Below, piece by piece: positions 27,671-35,295 of a stretch of 64,000 nt of DNA. A model generated the notes under the pieces. That model ran no database searches, had not been told where the DNA came from, and was given only the letters and a program-made list of their open reading frames with translations. The DNA is taken from positions 62,001 through 126,000 of the forward strand of contig NZ_MRCM01000009.1 of the NCBI RefSeq assembly GCF_002303885.1, written 5' to 3'. The position numbers were made by a program, and so were the translations under genes. Each line of letters begins with the position of its first letter. Within the stretch, counting starts at the first letter, position 1. The DNA is from Flavobacterium sp. ACN2. GTDB taxonomy: Bacteria > Bacteroidota > Bacteroidia > Flavobacteriales > Flavobacteriaceae.

Positions 27671-28576
27671 ATGGCAAAATCAAAATCACAGAAAATAGCA
27701 GAAAAAACCATTTTTGCAGCCTTTAATATTTTAAAAGAAGCTGGAGGTGAAATGCTTGGAAAAGACGTTATTGAAAAAATTAGAGAAACTGTAACTTTTG
27801 ATGAATACGAAAATGATAGGTTAGAAAAAACAGGGAATATTCGGTGGGAATCAGTTTTGAGGTTTTTTACGATAGACTGCATGAAAGCTGGCTATCTACG
27901 CAAAAATAAAGGAATTTGGATATTGACTGATGAGGGAGAGACTGCTATAAAACTTGGTCAAGAAAATTTATTAAAAACAGCAACAGAACTTTATCGTGAA
28001 TGGGATGGAAACCGAAAAAAACAAATAACTAAGGAGGGCGTTGCAGAAAAAGATATTACCGAAGAAAATACACATCAAGCGCAAGAGGCTATAATAAGCC
28101 AATATGAAGAGCAAGCCTATAACGGTATTAGAAACTTTGTAATTAGTAAAAACCCCTATGAGTTTCAAGATTTAGTTGCAGGATTATTAAAGGCGATGGG
28201 CTATTTTATTTCTGAAATAGCACAAAGAGGTCCAGACGGAGGAATTGATATTATAGCATTTACAGATGCTTTAGGAACAAAACAACCACGTATTATTGTA
28301 CAAGTAAAGCACAAACCAAATGATAATATTTCTTCTGATGAAGTGCAGAAATTAGCAGGAACATTAAAGCGTAATACAGATGTGGGAATATTTGTTACGT
28401 CAGGAACATTCTCTAAACCTGCAATAAAAGAAGCAAGAGATTCAAGGGAACACATTGAATTAATTGACTTTAATAGATTTACTTCTTTATGGCAAGAATA
28501 TTATTCTAAAATGAATGATGAACAAAAAAATCTATTGCCTTTACATCCAATTTATTTTTTAGGAAGTAATGAATAA
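27671..28576 (+). CDS. Mrr-type restriction endonuclease
   Basis: 301 residues from the Met in AAAAAGATGGCAAAATC; the open frame extends to 27623, but the added residues are not Mrr-like. N-terminal winged helix (Mrr_N, ~5-90, ILKEAGGEMLGKDVIEKI, MKAGYLRKNKGIWILTDEG). C-terminal Mrr_cat PD-(D/E)xK nuclease (~160-290): FQDLVAGLLKAMGYF, PDGGIDIIAF (Asp), IIVQVKHKP (Q-x-K), VGIFVTSGTFSKPA. Family members cleave methylated or modified DNA. There is no modification gene nearby, consistent with a type IV-like function. It opens an accessory stretch and is followed closely (24 bp) by a small membrane protein gene. Confidence 0.92.
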   Translation: MAKSKSQKIAEKTIFAAFNILKEAGGEMLGKDVIEKIRETVTFDEYENDRLEKTGNIRWESVLRFFTIDCMKAGYLRKNKGIWILTDEGETAIKLGQENLLKTATELYREWDGNRKKQITKEGVAEKDITEENTHQAQEAIISQYEEQAYNGIRNFVISKNPYEFQDLVAGLLKAMGYFISEIAQRGPDGGIDIIAFTDALGTKQPRIIVQVKHKPNDNISSDEVQKLAGTLKRNTDVGIFVTSGTFSKPAIKEARDSREHIELIDFNRFTSLWQEYYSKMNDEQKNLLPLHPIYFLGSNE

Positions 28577-28600
28577 TTTAAATAATCAGCTTTTTCTATA

Positions 28601-29095
28601 ATGAAAAAATATACAGATATACTTTTAATTAATTCAATCGCTATTATTGTTGCGATGCTACTTTATTATCTTCTTAATGAAAAGCCAGAAATTCCTATTG
28701 CGATAATAGCAACTGGAATTTCGATATCTTTTGGAATTAGACAAAGTATGATTGAAAACGATAAAATTTTTAAAGAATTATTTATATCATTTAATCAAAA
28801 GTATGATGAAAAATTTAATAATTTACTGAATGAAATTGTTGCTAAGAATATAGATAATAACGAATACCAATTAACGCCAAATGAAATAAAATTAGTAAGA
28901 GATTATTTGAATTTTTGTGCTGAAGAATATCTTTGGTACTCAAAAGGAAGAATTGATGAATCGGTTTGGTTATCTTGGGAAAATGGAATGAAATATTATT
29001 TATGCGATTCATCTATTTTACCATTTGTGGTTAAAGAAAAAAAACAAAAAGATTCTTATTATGGATTATTTGAGAAGTTGAAATTCATTAATTAA
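28601..29095 (+). CDS. Hypothetical membrane protein following Mrr
   Basis: 164 residues. Two adjacent N-terminal hydrophobic segments (~6-25 and ~32-47) are followed by a cytosolic, charged helical part with LTPNEIKLVRDYLNFCAEEYLWYSKGRIDESVWLSWENGM. That block recurs in many small Bacteroidota proteins of unknown function, sometimes near phage or defence genes. Only 24 bp separate it from the Mrr gene, so it is probably co-transcribed. Function not assigned. Confidence 0.7.
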   Translation: MKKYTDILLINSIAIIVAMLLYYLLNEKPEIPIAIIATGISISFGIRQSMIENDKIFKELFISFNQKYDEKFNNLLNEIVAKNIDNNEYQLTPNEIKLVRDYLNFCAEEYLWYSKGRIDESVWLSWENGMKYYLCDSSILPFVVKEKKQKDSYYGLFEKLKFIN

Positions 29096-29138
29096 TAATT
29101 TTAAACCAAAACCTGTAATAAAAGGTTTAACTCCCGCT

Positions 29139-29215
29139 CGTGAACCTAAAGTATTCACGTTATTAAGAAAAGCGAGACGCTCGCGACAGTAATGAGGGGA
29201 TGCTCGCGCTAGAAG
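29139..29215. repeat. GC-richer palindromic patch
   Basis: CGTGAA...TTCACG hairpin (29139-29159) followed by GCGAGACGCTCGCG and a second GCTCGCG. Base composition is unlike the AT-rich surroundings. The rest of the 287-bp spacer 29096-29382 shows no ORF or known RNA. Possibly a scar of an interspersed repeat. Confidence 0.45.
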
Positions 29216-29382
29216 GGGTAATAATTTTAGTCTTAATTACTTATTTTGGTGTGTTTGTTATACAAAAATACAGATCATTTTAAAATATGATATTTTTGCA
29301 ATTAGTGGCATTTGATTAAAAAGTAAAAAGATATTTCTAGTTGAAATCGAAAAATTATAGACTAATTTTAAATTATTGAAAT

Positions 29383-29859
29383 ATGGCAAATTTATTGGAA
29401 GGGAAAAAACAATCTTGGGATGGTATGTTTTATAGTATTCAGAGAATTGATTTGTTAATAATTTCAATATGTGGCGCTGGGATTTATGTTTGCTTAGAAA
29501 CAATTAAGTATATTGCTACAACTCATAATCTATGTGCTGAAACACTATATATAAAAACGTCAGCAGGTTCTTTTTTAGGAGGGATAATTCTTAACTTTGT
29601 GTCTCAACAGTGTGGATATAAAGCAAATCTTCAAAGTTATTTGATGTATGACTGTGAAATTGAAATTGATGAAAAGAAATTGTTGCCTGAAACGGAAGAT
29701 TTAATAATTGAATTAGAAAAGTTGGTCGATTGCCGAAATAATTATGATATGAAATCAGAAATGTTCTCAAACCTAACAACATTATATAACAACATTAGTA
29801 TGTTTCTTATGTTTATAGGTTTGATTTGTACATTTATATTTTTTCTAATTACCTTTTAG
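29383..29859 (+). CDS. Hypothetical three-helix membrane protein
   Basis: 158 residues. Predicted TMs at ~25-43 (LLIISICGAGIYVCLETI), ~60-76 (SAGSFLGGIILNFVSQQ) and ~140-157 (SMFLMFIGLICTFIFFLIT). Between TM2 and TM3 lies a soluble acidic helix (DCEIEIDEKKLLPETEDLIIELEKLVDCRNNYDM). No family recognised. The 3' end overlaps the convergent 38-residue proline-rich ORF by 11 bp. Located in the accessory stretch after Mrr. Confidence 0.65.
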   Translation: MANLLEGKKQSWDGMFYSIQRIDLLIISICGAGIYVCLETIKYIATTHNLCAETLYIKTSAGSFLGGIILNFVSQQCGYKANLQSYLMYDCEIEIDEKKLLPETEDLIIELEKLVDCRNNYDMKSEMFSNLTTLYNNISMFLMFIGLICTFIFFLITF

Positions 29860-29965
29860 GAGGTCTCGGAATTCCTTTTTGTTCTAAGCCTCTATCTGGT
29901 GAAGTAGTTGGTCTTTCAGGTGGTTTTTGGGTTGGTTGAGGTCTTGGTGTTTCTTTGTCAGACAT
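29849..29965 (-). CDS. 38-residue proline-rich small protein
   Basis: Minus-strand ATG at 29963-29965, TAA at 29849-29851, 38 residues. Composition: 10 Pro, several Arg/Lys, no hydrophobic core. Begins MSDKETPRPQPTQKPPERPT and ends GLEQKGIPRPPKR. Such biased coding in an AT-rich genome is hard to get by chance (long runs of CC codons). It overlaps the 3' end of the convergent membrane-protein gene by 11 bp. Probably an intrinsically disordered ligand peptide (PxxP-like motifs). Family not known to me with certainty. Confidence 0.7.
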   Translation of the reverse strand: MSDKETPRPQPTQKPPERPTTSPDRGLEQKGIPRPPKR

Positions 29966-30064
29966 AAAAAAATGTTTAATTTTATTTTTAATTATAAACA
30001 TACAGTTTTTTTTGCTCATTTCAAATATCAGATAAACAAATATTTAAAAACTTTGCGACTTAGC

Positions 30065-30082
30065 TCCCGATAACTATCGGGA
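30065..30082. repeat. Short palindrome
   Basis: TCCCGATA-AC-TATCGGGA, an 8-bp perfect hairpin next to an AACTTTGCG fragment, between the proline-rich ORF and the 105-residue protein gene. No T-run; not a terminator. Confidence 0.4.
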
Positions 30083-30134
30083 TTGCAAGATTTTTTAGCA
30101 TTAGAACTTTCTTCTTCGTATCTGCAAATAGAAA

Positions 30135-30452
30135 TCATTCAACAACAATCTCCCCAATAAACCCCAAAAATTCCATTTCATCCATAGGAAACAAATGCAG
30201 AATCGTTTCCAAAATCAGACTCACATTAATAGTTGCACTTTTATCTTTTTTAGAAAAATTATGCATGTCATTATCAAGCGCTAGAATGCATAATTTTAGT
30301 AAATCGGTAATGAGGCAGCCGAGTTCTAAATAATTTACTACTTTAAATTGTGCGGTATAAGAATTGGCTTCATTGGTTGGTTTTAGTGATGTAAAATACT
30401 GAGCGGTTAATTTTTGCAGTTTTTGTAGCTTTTCTGTTTCGTTCGTTTCCAT
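30135..30452 (-). CDS. Hypothetical protein, 105 residues
   Basis: Helical, cytosolic, no signal peptide: TEKLQKLQKLTAQYFTSLKP at the N-terminus, then VNYLELGCLITDLLKLCILALDNDM and LILETILHLFPMDEMEFLGFIG. The tail 'LFPMDEMEFLD' type is seen in small Flavobacterium proteins that pair with XRE regulators, as here (divergent XRE gene 192 bp away). Function unknown; an antitoxin-like or phage-derived partner is possible but unproven. Confidence 0.65.
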   Translation of the reverse strand: METNETEKLQKLQKLTAQYFTSLKPTNEANSYTAQFKVVNYLELGCLITDLLKLCILALDNDMHNFSKKDKSATINVSLILETILHLFPMDEMEFLGFIGEIVVE

Positions 30453-30632
30453 AAGGCGTATATTTTTAAATGGTTTACAATTTGACTTTTATAAATTTAT
30501 TATAAGAAAAATTGTACTTTTGTTTGATTCGGCGAAGTAAGAAATAGATTTTGCTGTACGAAATCATTTTTTACTGTATCGCACGGCATAAAATCTGTTT
30601 TTTACATTTTACCGATTTTGACACTTTATTAT

Positions 30633-30640
30633 TATCTTTG
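30633..30640 (+). promoter_or_regulatory. -7 box next to the XRE start
   Basis: TATCTTTG (TAnnTTTG) ends only 4 bp before the ATG at 30645. If used, transcription would begin at or inside the start codon, implying a leaderless or near-leaderless mRNA. Confidence 0.4.
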
Positions 30641-30644
30641 AATT

Positions 30645-31052
30645 ATGAGCACACTAACAAAACCAAATCATATAGGGCGAAAAATAAGCCGTATTCGTGA
30701 ACTTCGTGATATGAAGCAGGAAGCTTTGGCGCAGGCTTTAGGAACAAATCAGCAGGCGATTTCGGCTATGGAAAATAGCGAAACTATTGATGACGAAAAA
30801 CTTGTTGAGGTGGCAAAAGCGCTTGGTGTATCGGTTGAAGCTATCAAGAATTTTTCGGACGAAGCGGCAATTAATTATTTCAATACTTTTAATGAAAGTC
30901 CTAATAATTATTTCGGACTTAATAATTGCACTTTCAATCCATTAGATAAATTAATGGAAACGGTAGAAGAAAATAAAAAACTTTACGAGCGTTTGCTTCA
31001 AGCAGAAAAAGATAAGATTGAGTATTTAGAGAAATTGCTAAAAGATAAATAG
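30645..31052 (+). CDS. XRE family HTH transcriptional regulator
   Basis: 135 residues. HTH_3 domain at ~12-65 (ISRIRELRDMKQEALAQALGTNQQAISAMENSETIDDEKLVEVAKALGVSVEAIKNF), then a linker and a C-terminal coiled coil (~105-135, ENKKLYERLLQAEKDKIEYLEKLLKDK) for dimerisation. This layout matches many Bacteroidota regulators of small accessory loci. Divergent from the 105-residue gene; terminator at 31073. Confidence 0.92.
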   Translation: MSTLTKPNHIGRKISRIRELRDMKQEALAQALGTNQQAISAMENSETIDDEKLVEVAKALGVSVEAIKNFSDEAAINYFNTFNESPNNYFGLNNCTFNPLDKLMETVEENKKLYERLLQAEKDKIEYLEKLLKDK

Positions 31053-31072
31053 TAAGCTTTTAAGAATATAGA

Positions 31073-31099
31073 AACCTCTCAGAAATGAGAGGTTTTTTC
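31073..31099 (+). terminator. Intrinsic terminator of the XRE gene
   Basis: AACCTCTC-AGAAAT-GAGAGGTT followed by TTTTCTTTT. Confidence 0.8.
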
Positions 31100-31256
31100 T
31101 TTTACAAAAAAAATATCGTTTTACGTCTTTCCTCAATTTAGAAGATATTTGTTTGTATATATTAGCAATCAGAAAATAGAGATGAAAGGCTTTTTCGGAT
31201 AGGCAAATCAATTCTAAAAACCAAAAACTATATATAACCTCAAAAATTAATTTTAA

Positions 31257-31700
31257 ATGAAAAAAAGCATTTTTATTTTAGGATTGCTATTTATTACAAG
31301 CTTGAGTTTTAGCCAGGCAAAGGTTAAGCAAGATATAAAAGCAACTAATAAAACGGAAAACAAAACTTATGACCCGAAACTTTTTGGATGCTGGAAAGGC
31401 TCTGAAATGGGACAACAGCAAGAAGGAGTAAATAAATATTGGGTGTCATGTCGTTTTGAAAACGGAACAAGTGTTTTACTTTTTGTTGCGATGTACGAAA
31501 ACGGTAAAGTCGATCAAATTACTGAAAATGGTAAATGGTGGGTTGAAAACGGAAAGTATTATGAACTACATAACTATGATGGCGTAATAGATGTTTATGA
31601 TTATCAAGTTACAGATCAAGGTGTTAATTTTCAATCTATTGAATTAATGGGAAAAAAGGACAATACTTATAAGTTTACCGATTATAAAATATCGGATTAA
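31257..31700 (+). CDS. Hypothetical secreted protein, 147 residues
   Basis: Signal peptide (SIFILGLLFITSLSFSQA). Mature part begins after a Lys/Thr-rich linker: KLFGCWKGSEMGQQQEGVNKYWVSCRFENGTSVLLFVAMYENGKVDQITENGKWWVENGKYYELH. The pattern 'GCWKGSE...W...R...GTF...F' is lipocalin-like and resembles the small DUF4488-type proteins, but I do not assign a family. Single gene bounded by two terminators with the same stem. Confidence 0.75.
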   Translation: MKKSIFILGLLFITSLSFSQAKVKQDIKATNKTENKTYDPKLFGCWKGSEMGQQQEGVNKYWVSCRFENGTSVLLFVAMYENGKVDQITENGKWWVENGKYYELHNYDGVIDVYDYQVTDQGVNFQSIELMGKKDNTYKFTDYKISD

Positions 31701-31728
31701 TTGAAATGATAAGATTGTGGATTAAACA

Positions 31729-31758
31729 AAAAACCTCTCATTTCTGAGAGGTTTTTTT
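31729..31758. terminator. Bidirectional intrinsic terminator
   Basis: AAACCTCTCA / TGAGAGGTTT with A-run before and T-run after, between convergent genes ending at 31700 and 31777. Confidence 0.85.
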
Positions 31759-31776
31759 ATATCAATTCAAATTTTA

Positions 31777-32163
31777 TTAAACTTTACTTTTTATCGAAGT
31801 TTTAGGTTTACGTTTTAATTTTTCGATAAGGGCATCGGCTTTTGCGTTTTCAGAAATAGAACGTAACGATTCTGCATAACGGTAATAATAAACGGGATCT
31901 AGATCGGTTGTTAAGGCAAATAATTCGCTGTACCACTCGGCTGCTTTTTCTAGTTCGCAATTTGAATACGATGAATTCCCTAATTTTTGAAATAAATCTA
32001 CCGACTTGTAACCTTTTGCTGCAACCTTTTCATAGGTTCTTATAACATCGACATAGGCATACTTTTCGCCGACTTTATCGGTTTTATAATAAGTTTCGTT
32101 TTGCGCAGAAGCACGAAATGAAAATACGATAAACAATACTAAAATAGCTAGTTGTTTTTGCAT
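31777..32163 (-). CDS. Stand-alone TPR-like protein resembling the N-terminus of OmpA/PorE-type proteins
   Basis: 128 residues. Signal peptide to SFRASAQ (~21). Then YYKTDKVGEKYAYVDVIRTYEKVAAKGYKSVDLFQKLGNSSYSNCELEKAAEWYSELF, two TPR-like repeats, ending with a basic tail. In many Flavobacteriaceae these ~110 residues form the N-terminus of ~640-residue TPR-WD40-OmpA proteins encoded next to PorP/SprF genes. Here only the N-terminal module is present, and no PorP/SprF or remaining OmpA part lies nearby, so it is a short paralogue or a truncation. Confidence 0.7.
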   Translation of the reverse strand: MQKQLAILVLFIVFSFRASAQNETYYKTDKVGEKYAYVDVIRTYEKVAAKGYKSVDLFQKLGNSSYSNCELEKAAEWYSELFALTTDLDPVYYYRYAESLRSISENAKADALIEKLKRKPKTSIKSKV

Positions 32164-32500
32164 AGGTTTAGTTTTGGTTGTGGTATTTAATCGTATTCTT
32201 AATTGTTTTTGAAAATCTTTTTTCGCCGCAAAAAAACAGCTTTAAGCAATTATAAACTTTAAAATTCTGTATTTATTATATATTTAATGTGCTTTTTGAT
32301 GTACAAATATATGGAAATCAAGGATATGAACTGCATTTTAACGATGTTTATTCAGTTTTGTCGATTATATTCCATTTTTGTAAATAATTGATTTTATATG
32401 ATTTATATATTTTTTTTGAATGAAAAACGATTTTTAAAACATAGTTTTTCATTTACAGAAAAAAATATCATTTAACTTTATAACAGTTAAGGTTTTCAAG
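32164..32500. other. Gene-free AT-rich spacer
   Basis: Very AT-rich, with no ORF, RNA fold or known repeat that I can support. It separates the TPR-like gene from the 150-residue gene and presumably holds both promoters. Confidence 0.5.
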
Positions 32501-32953
32501 ATGACAATACAGGGATATTTAGATAAAATAGAGGTTTTACAAAGCGAAAAAAACAAGACTACATTTTCTGATAATGCTGATGTGGAGCTATGCATTCAAA
32601 AAATAAAAAACAAAACGACAGAACTGTCTTTTACTCTTACTGAAATATTTCAAAAGTCAAATTCTAAAAAGACGATCATAAATAAGGATATATTAAAAAG
32701 GTTTTCAAATCATTTAGGTTTGTTGTTTTTAGAAGAACAAGAATCTGGAAATGTATGTTTTGCTAATAGTGATGAGGTAAGATCAGAATATAAACAGAGT
32801 TTCAAATTAATAAATATGCTGGATTATATTTATGCTTTTGGACATTCTACTGCTTTTAAAGAATCTCAAAAAATAATAATCACATCAGAAACTGATCTTT
32901 TTTGGAAATTGGCAAAAATAGGTTCAAGTTTAAGAGAAAGAACAATCAGCTAG
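32501..32953 (+). CDS. Hypothetical cytosolic protein upstream of Hint protein
   Basis: 150 residues, no signal peptide, mixed helical: QGYLDKIEVLQSEKNKTTF, CIQKIKNKTTELSFTLTEIFQK, ILKRFSNHLGLLFLEE, FKLINMLDYIYAFGHSTAFK. No recognised family. It lies 115 bp upstream of the Hint-fold gene in the same orientation, with no terminator between them, so a functional pairing is possible. Confidence 0.6.
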   Translation: MTIQGYLDKIEVLQSEKNKTTFSDNADVELCIQKIKNKTTELSFTLTEIFQKSNSKKTIINKDILKRFSNHLGLLFLEEQESGNVCFANSDEVRSEYKQSFKLINMLDYIYAFGHSTAFKESQKIIITSETDLFWKLAKIGSSLRERTIS

Positions 32954-33068
32954 GGCTTTAAATAAATAACCTTAAAATAATTACTTGTTGCTTAAAAACA
33001 GGTATTTATACTTTAACTAGTGATTTTTTTACAGTGTATTTTTGGTTAGCACTTAAAAACATAAAACT

Positions 33069-33602
33069 ATGGAATCAGATTCTGATCAATTATTAAACGA
33101 TTTAACCCTTAAATGTACGGCAGGAGGCACTAGAATTGCTACTTCTTCAGGAGAAAAAGCTATCGGTGATTTGTATAAAGGAGACTCAGTTCTGGCATTT
33201 TCTGTAAAATTAGAATCAGGCAAACTTGAATTCTCCTCATCAGAAGCAAAAGTTATATTTAGCGAGGGTGGGCAAGGGCAAAATAAAGCGCTTTATATCA
33301 ATTTTGGAGAGTATAAAGAAATTATCTGCACCTTAGACCAGCCCTTTTTACTTAGGAATGGCAAATACGCTAGAGGTTCAAAATTAAGAACGGGACAGGA
33401 GCTTGTAGATGCAAAAGGGAATGCTGTTGTTATTAACAGCATTTCATTGATAGATTATTCTGGAATGATTAATAACATTGCTGTAGATGATTTTAAGTTT
33501 ACTAGCCCTAATGGACATTTATTGTTGGCTCAAGGAATCATAATAGGAGATTTTGCCTTTCAATTATCTTTTGATTCTCTTCCAGATAATTTAAAAGAAT
33601 AA
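33069..33602 (+). CDS. Stand-alone Hint (Hedgehog/intein) fold protein
   Basis: 177 residues. A 15-residue N-terminal peptide (MESDSDQLLNDLTLK) precedes Cys16, which opens an intein-like block A: CTAGGTRIATSSGEKAIGDL, then YKGDSVLAFS. Block B aligns at CTLDQPFLL (87-95), but the usual His is Gln91. Block F aligns at MINNIAVDDFKF (~133-144), followed by NGHLLLAQGIIIGD (148-161); the block G His-Asn is replaced by GD. No toxin, protease or extein domain follows. No signal peptide. By family, Hint domains perform N-S acyl shift at Cys1; the missing block B His and block G Asn suggest altered or lost splicing. Terminator at 33616. Confidence 0.75.
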   Translation: MESDSDQLLNDLTLKCTAGGTRIATSSGEKAIGDLYKGDSVLAFSVKLESGKLEFSSSEAKVIFSEGGQGQNKALYINFGEYKEIICTLDQPFLLRNGKYARGSKLRTGQELVDAKGNAVVINSISLIDYSGMINNIAVDDFKFTSPNGHLLLAQGIIIGDFAFQLSFDSLPDNLKE

Positions 33603-33615
33603 CAAAGAAGATATA

Positions 33616-33648
33616 AAAAAAGCAGCTCCTGGTACGAGCTGCTTTTCT
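33616..33648 (+). terminator. Intrinsic terminator of the Hint gene
   Basis: AAAAGCAGCTC / GAGCTGCTTTT, an 11-bp stem 15 bp past the stop; the A-run upstream lets it also serve the convergent gene at 33670. Confidence 0.8.
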
Positions 33649-33669
33649 AATTCTTTTGGGGGCAAAAAA

Positions 33670-34056
33670 TTAACGACGGAAAGATGGACTCTGGTTAACA
33701 GATTGGTCTAACTTTACAGTCTTTACTTTTTTAGCAGCGACTTTAATTTCGTGTTTCGCAACTTTGTCGTTTGCTTTCACTTCTAGAACATACGTTCCAG
33801 CAGGAAAACTTTCTAAACTAATTGTTTTAGAAACTTCTAATTTGTGTGCTGCAGATTCTCCCGCATAAAGTAAATTGTGATTTTCGTCGTAGATAGAGAA
33901 AGATGCATTTTCTACAGTGTCTAAAGTAAAGCTAACTACTTTTCCATTTCCTGTTTTGATATTTAAAATGTAATCACCTTTTCCATCAATGGCGTAGGTA
34001 AACACAGTCGCTAAAAAAAAGGCAGCAACTAAACCAGCTTTGGTAAATTTTGTCAT
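33670..34056 (-). CDS. Small secreted beta-sandwich protein, paralogue 1
   Basis: 128 residues. Signal peptide (AGLVAAFFLATVFTYA) followed by IDGKGDYILNIKTGNGKVVSFTLDTVENASFSIYDENHNLLY and SLESFPAGTYVLEVKANDKVAKHEIKV. The shape (strand, 'YDENG', 'FPAGTYVLEV') resembles DUF3244 or T9SS-sorting-domain-like sandwiches. Most divergent of four tandem paralogues (33670-36675) and the only one without the shared upstream AACC-N6-GGTT element. C-terminal extension is basic (KKVKTVKLD...FRR). Confidence 0.8.
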   Translation of the reverse strand: MTKFTKAGLVAAFFLATVFTYAIDGKGDYILNIKTGNGKVVSFTLDTVENASFSIYDENHNLLYAGESAAHKLEVSKTISLESFPAGTYVLEVKANDKVAKHEIKVAAKKVKTVKLDQSVNQSPSFRR

Positions 34057-34322
34057 GTTTTTTTTAAATTGTTAATTACTAAATGTGGAACGCGTAAAAC
34101 TACAAATACAAATTTAATTTTTAGCAATAAATTAGCATTTTTAAACGCTTAAGTTATTGAATTGTAATTATTTCGGTATTTTGTTTGAACTATGTACGTA
34201 AATACTGGGCTTTTGGATTTATTTTTAGAAAACATTTTTTAACACTTAAAAATCAAAGAGTTGAATTAATAAGAATAATTTTCAGAAATTTTCTGTTTCA
34301 TCATCTGTTTTAATTCTTAAAC

Positions 34323-34360
34323 AAAAAAAAACAGCTCTGTAACCACCACGAGCTGTTTCT
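34323..34360 (-). terminator. Intrinsic terminator of paralogue 2
   Basis: AAACAGCTC...GAGCTGTTT; on the minus strand followed by a T-run. The same ACAGCTC/GAGCTGT terminator follows paralogues 3 and 4. Confidence 0.75.
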
Positions 34361-34419
34361 TATAAGCGCAATTTTAAAATTTTCTAACCTTAATTTATAC
34401 CTTTTTGAAGTATAAAATT

Positions 34420-34821
34420 TTAGCGTGTAGCAACACTTGTGTTTTTAGCAAAACCAGATTTGTAAACAGAAGAAACTGCATTTCTCGATAAAGATGCATT
34501 ATCTCCTATTGTAATTTCATATTTTACTCTTTTTACACTGTCTTCTACTTCTAAATAGTAAGTTCCCTCAGGAAATTCTTCTAGACTGAAAGTTCTTAAA
34601 ATTCCATCTTTTCCAGATGCGCTTTCAGAGTAGATTAAAGTTCCGTCCTTGTCATAAATAGCTAAATTGGCTTTCTGTACTTTGTTAAGTGCGAAAGTGA
34701 TCAGTTTTCCATTAGCTTTTAATACATGAAGATTAAAATCTCCATTTCCATCAATTGCGTAAGTGCTTATTCCTGTGAAAAGCAACGCTGCTACTAAACT
34801 CAATTTTGCAATCTTTTTCAT
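34420..34821 (-). CDS. Small secreted beta-sandwich protein, paralogue 2
   Basis: 133 residues; signal peptide to STYA, then IDGNGDFNLHVLKANGKLITFALNKVQKANLAIYDKDGTLIY, SGKDGILRTFSLEEFPEGTYYLEVED and a C-terminal SVYKSGFAKNTSVATR. Nearly identical to paralogue 3 over its full length and in the 5' leader, so the duplication is recent. It has a conserved -7-like TAATTTAG at 34861-34868 and the operator-like element at 34934-34947. Probably secreted to the periplasm or surface; role unknown. Confidence 0.85.
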   Translation of the reverse strand: MKKIAKLSLVAALLFTGISTYAIDGNGDFNLHVLKANGKLITFALNKVQKANLAIYDKDGTLIYSESASGKDGILRTFSLEEFPEGTYYLEVEDSVKRVKYEITIGDNASLSRNAVSSVYKSGFAKNTSVATR

Positions 34822-34933
34822 GGTACTTAGTTTTAAATTAATAGTTCTAATTCTCTGATGCTAAATTACTTATGTAATACCTGAAAAAGCGCAACTGTGT
34901 TTTCCTATTTCTATGCTATATTCTCATTTACGA

Positions 34934-34947
34934 AACCGTTATAGGTT
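34934..34947. promoter_or_regulatory. Operator-like element, copy 1
   Basis: AACCGTTATAGGTT (AACC-N6-GGTT) in a longer conserved block (34911-34951) that includes CTATGCTATATTCTCATTTA on its left. It lies 113 bp upstream of the start of paralogue 2. Confidence 0.65.
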
Positions 34948-35054
34948 AAAACATGAATTATTTTTAATGTTTTTGTTAATTCAGTTATTATTTTTTAATG
35001 TTTTGCTTGATTTTAAGTTTACAATGGATTAAGGATTTCTTTACAAAAACGAAG

Positions 35055-35185
35055 TGAGTTTTTAACCTCAAAGTACGCTAAGAATTATTATACAAGAGGT
35101 TTATAAAACGAAAAAGTTCGCAAAGCTTTGTGGAAAAAACTTTGCGAACTTTGCGTAAATCTTTGCGGTAAAAAACTTTGTGGTA
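35055..35185. repeat. AACTTTGCG-family repeat
   Basis: TTCGCAAAGCTTTGTGG... pairs with AACTTTGCGAACTTTGCG, ending TCTTTGCGGTAAAAAACTTT. Related to the elements at 11033, 14091 and 14449. Confidence 0.65.
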
Positions 35186-35187
35186 AA

Positions 35188-35224
35188 AAAAAAACAGCTC
35201 TATAACCACAAAGAGCTGTTTTTA
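35188..35224 (-). terminator. Intrinsic terminator of paralogue 3
   Basis: AAACAGCTC...GAGCTGTTT with T-run on the minus strand; like that of paralogue 2. Confidence 0.75.
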
Positions 35225-35295
35225 AAACTTTTGAAAGTTTTTAAACTTACTAACTATCTAACCTCACTTTTATACTTTATGAAAGCATAAACTTT

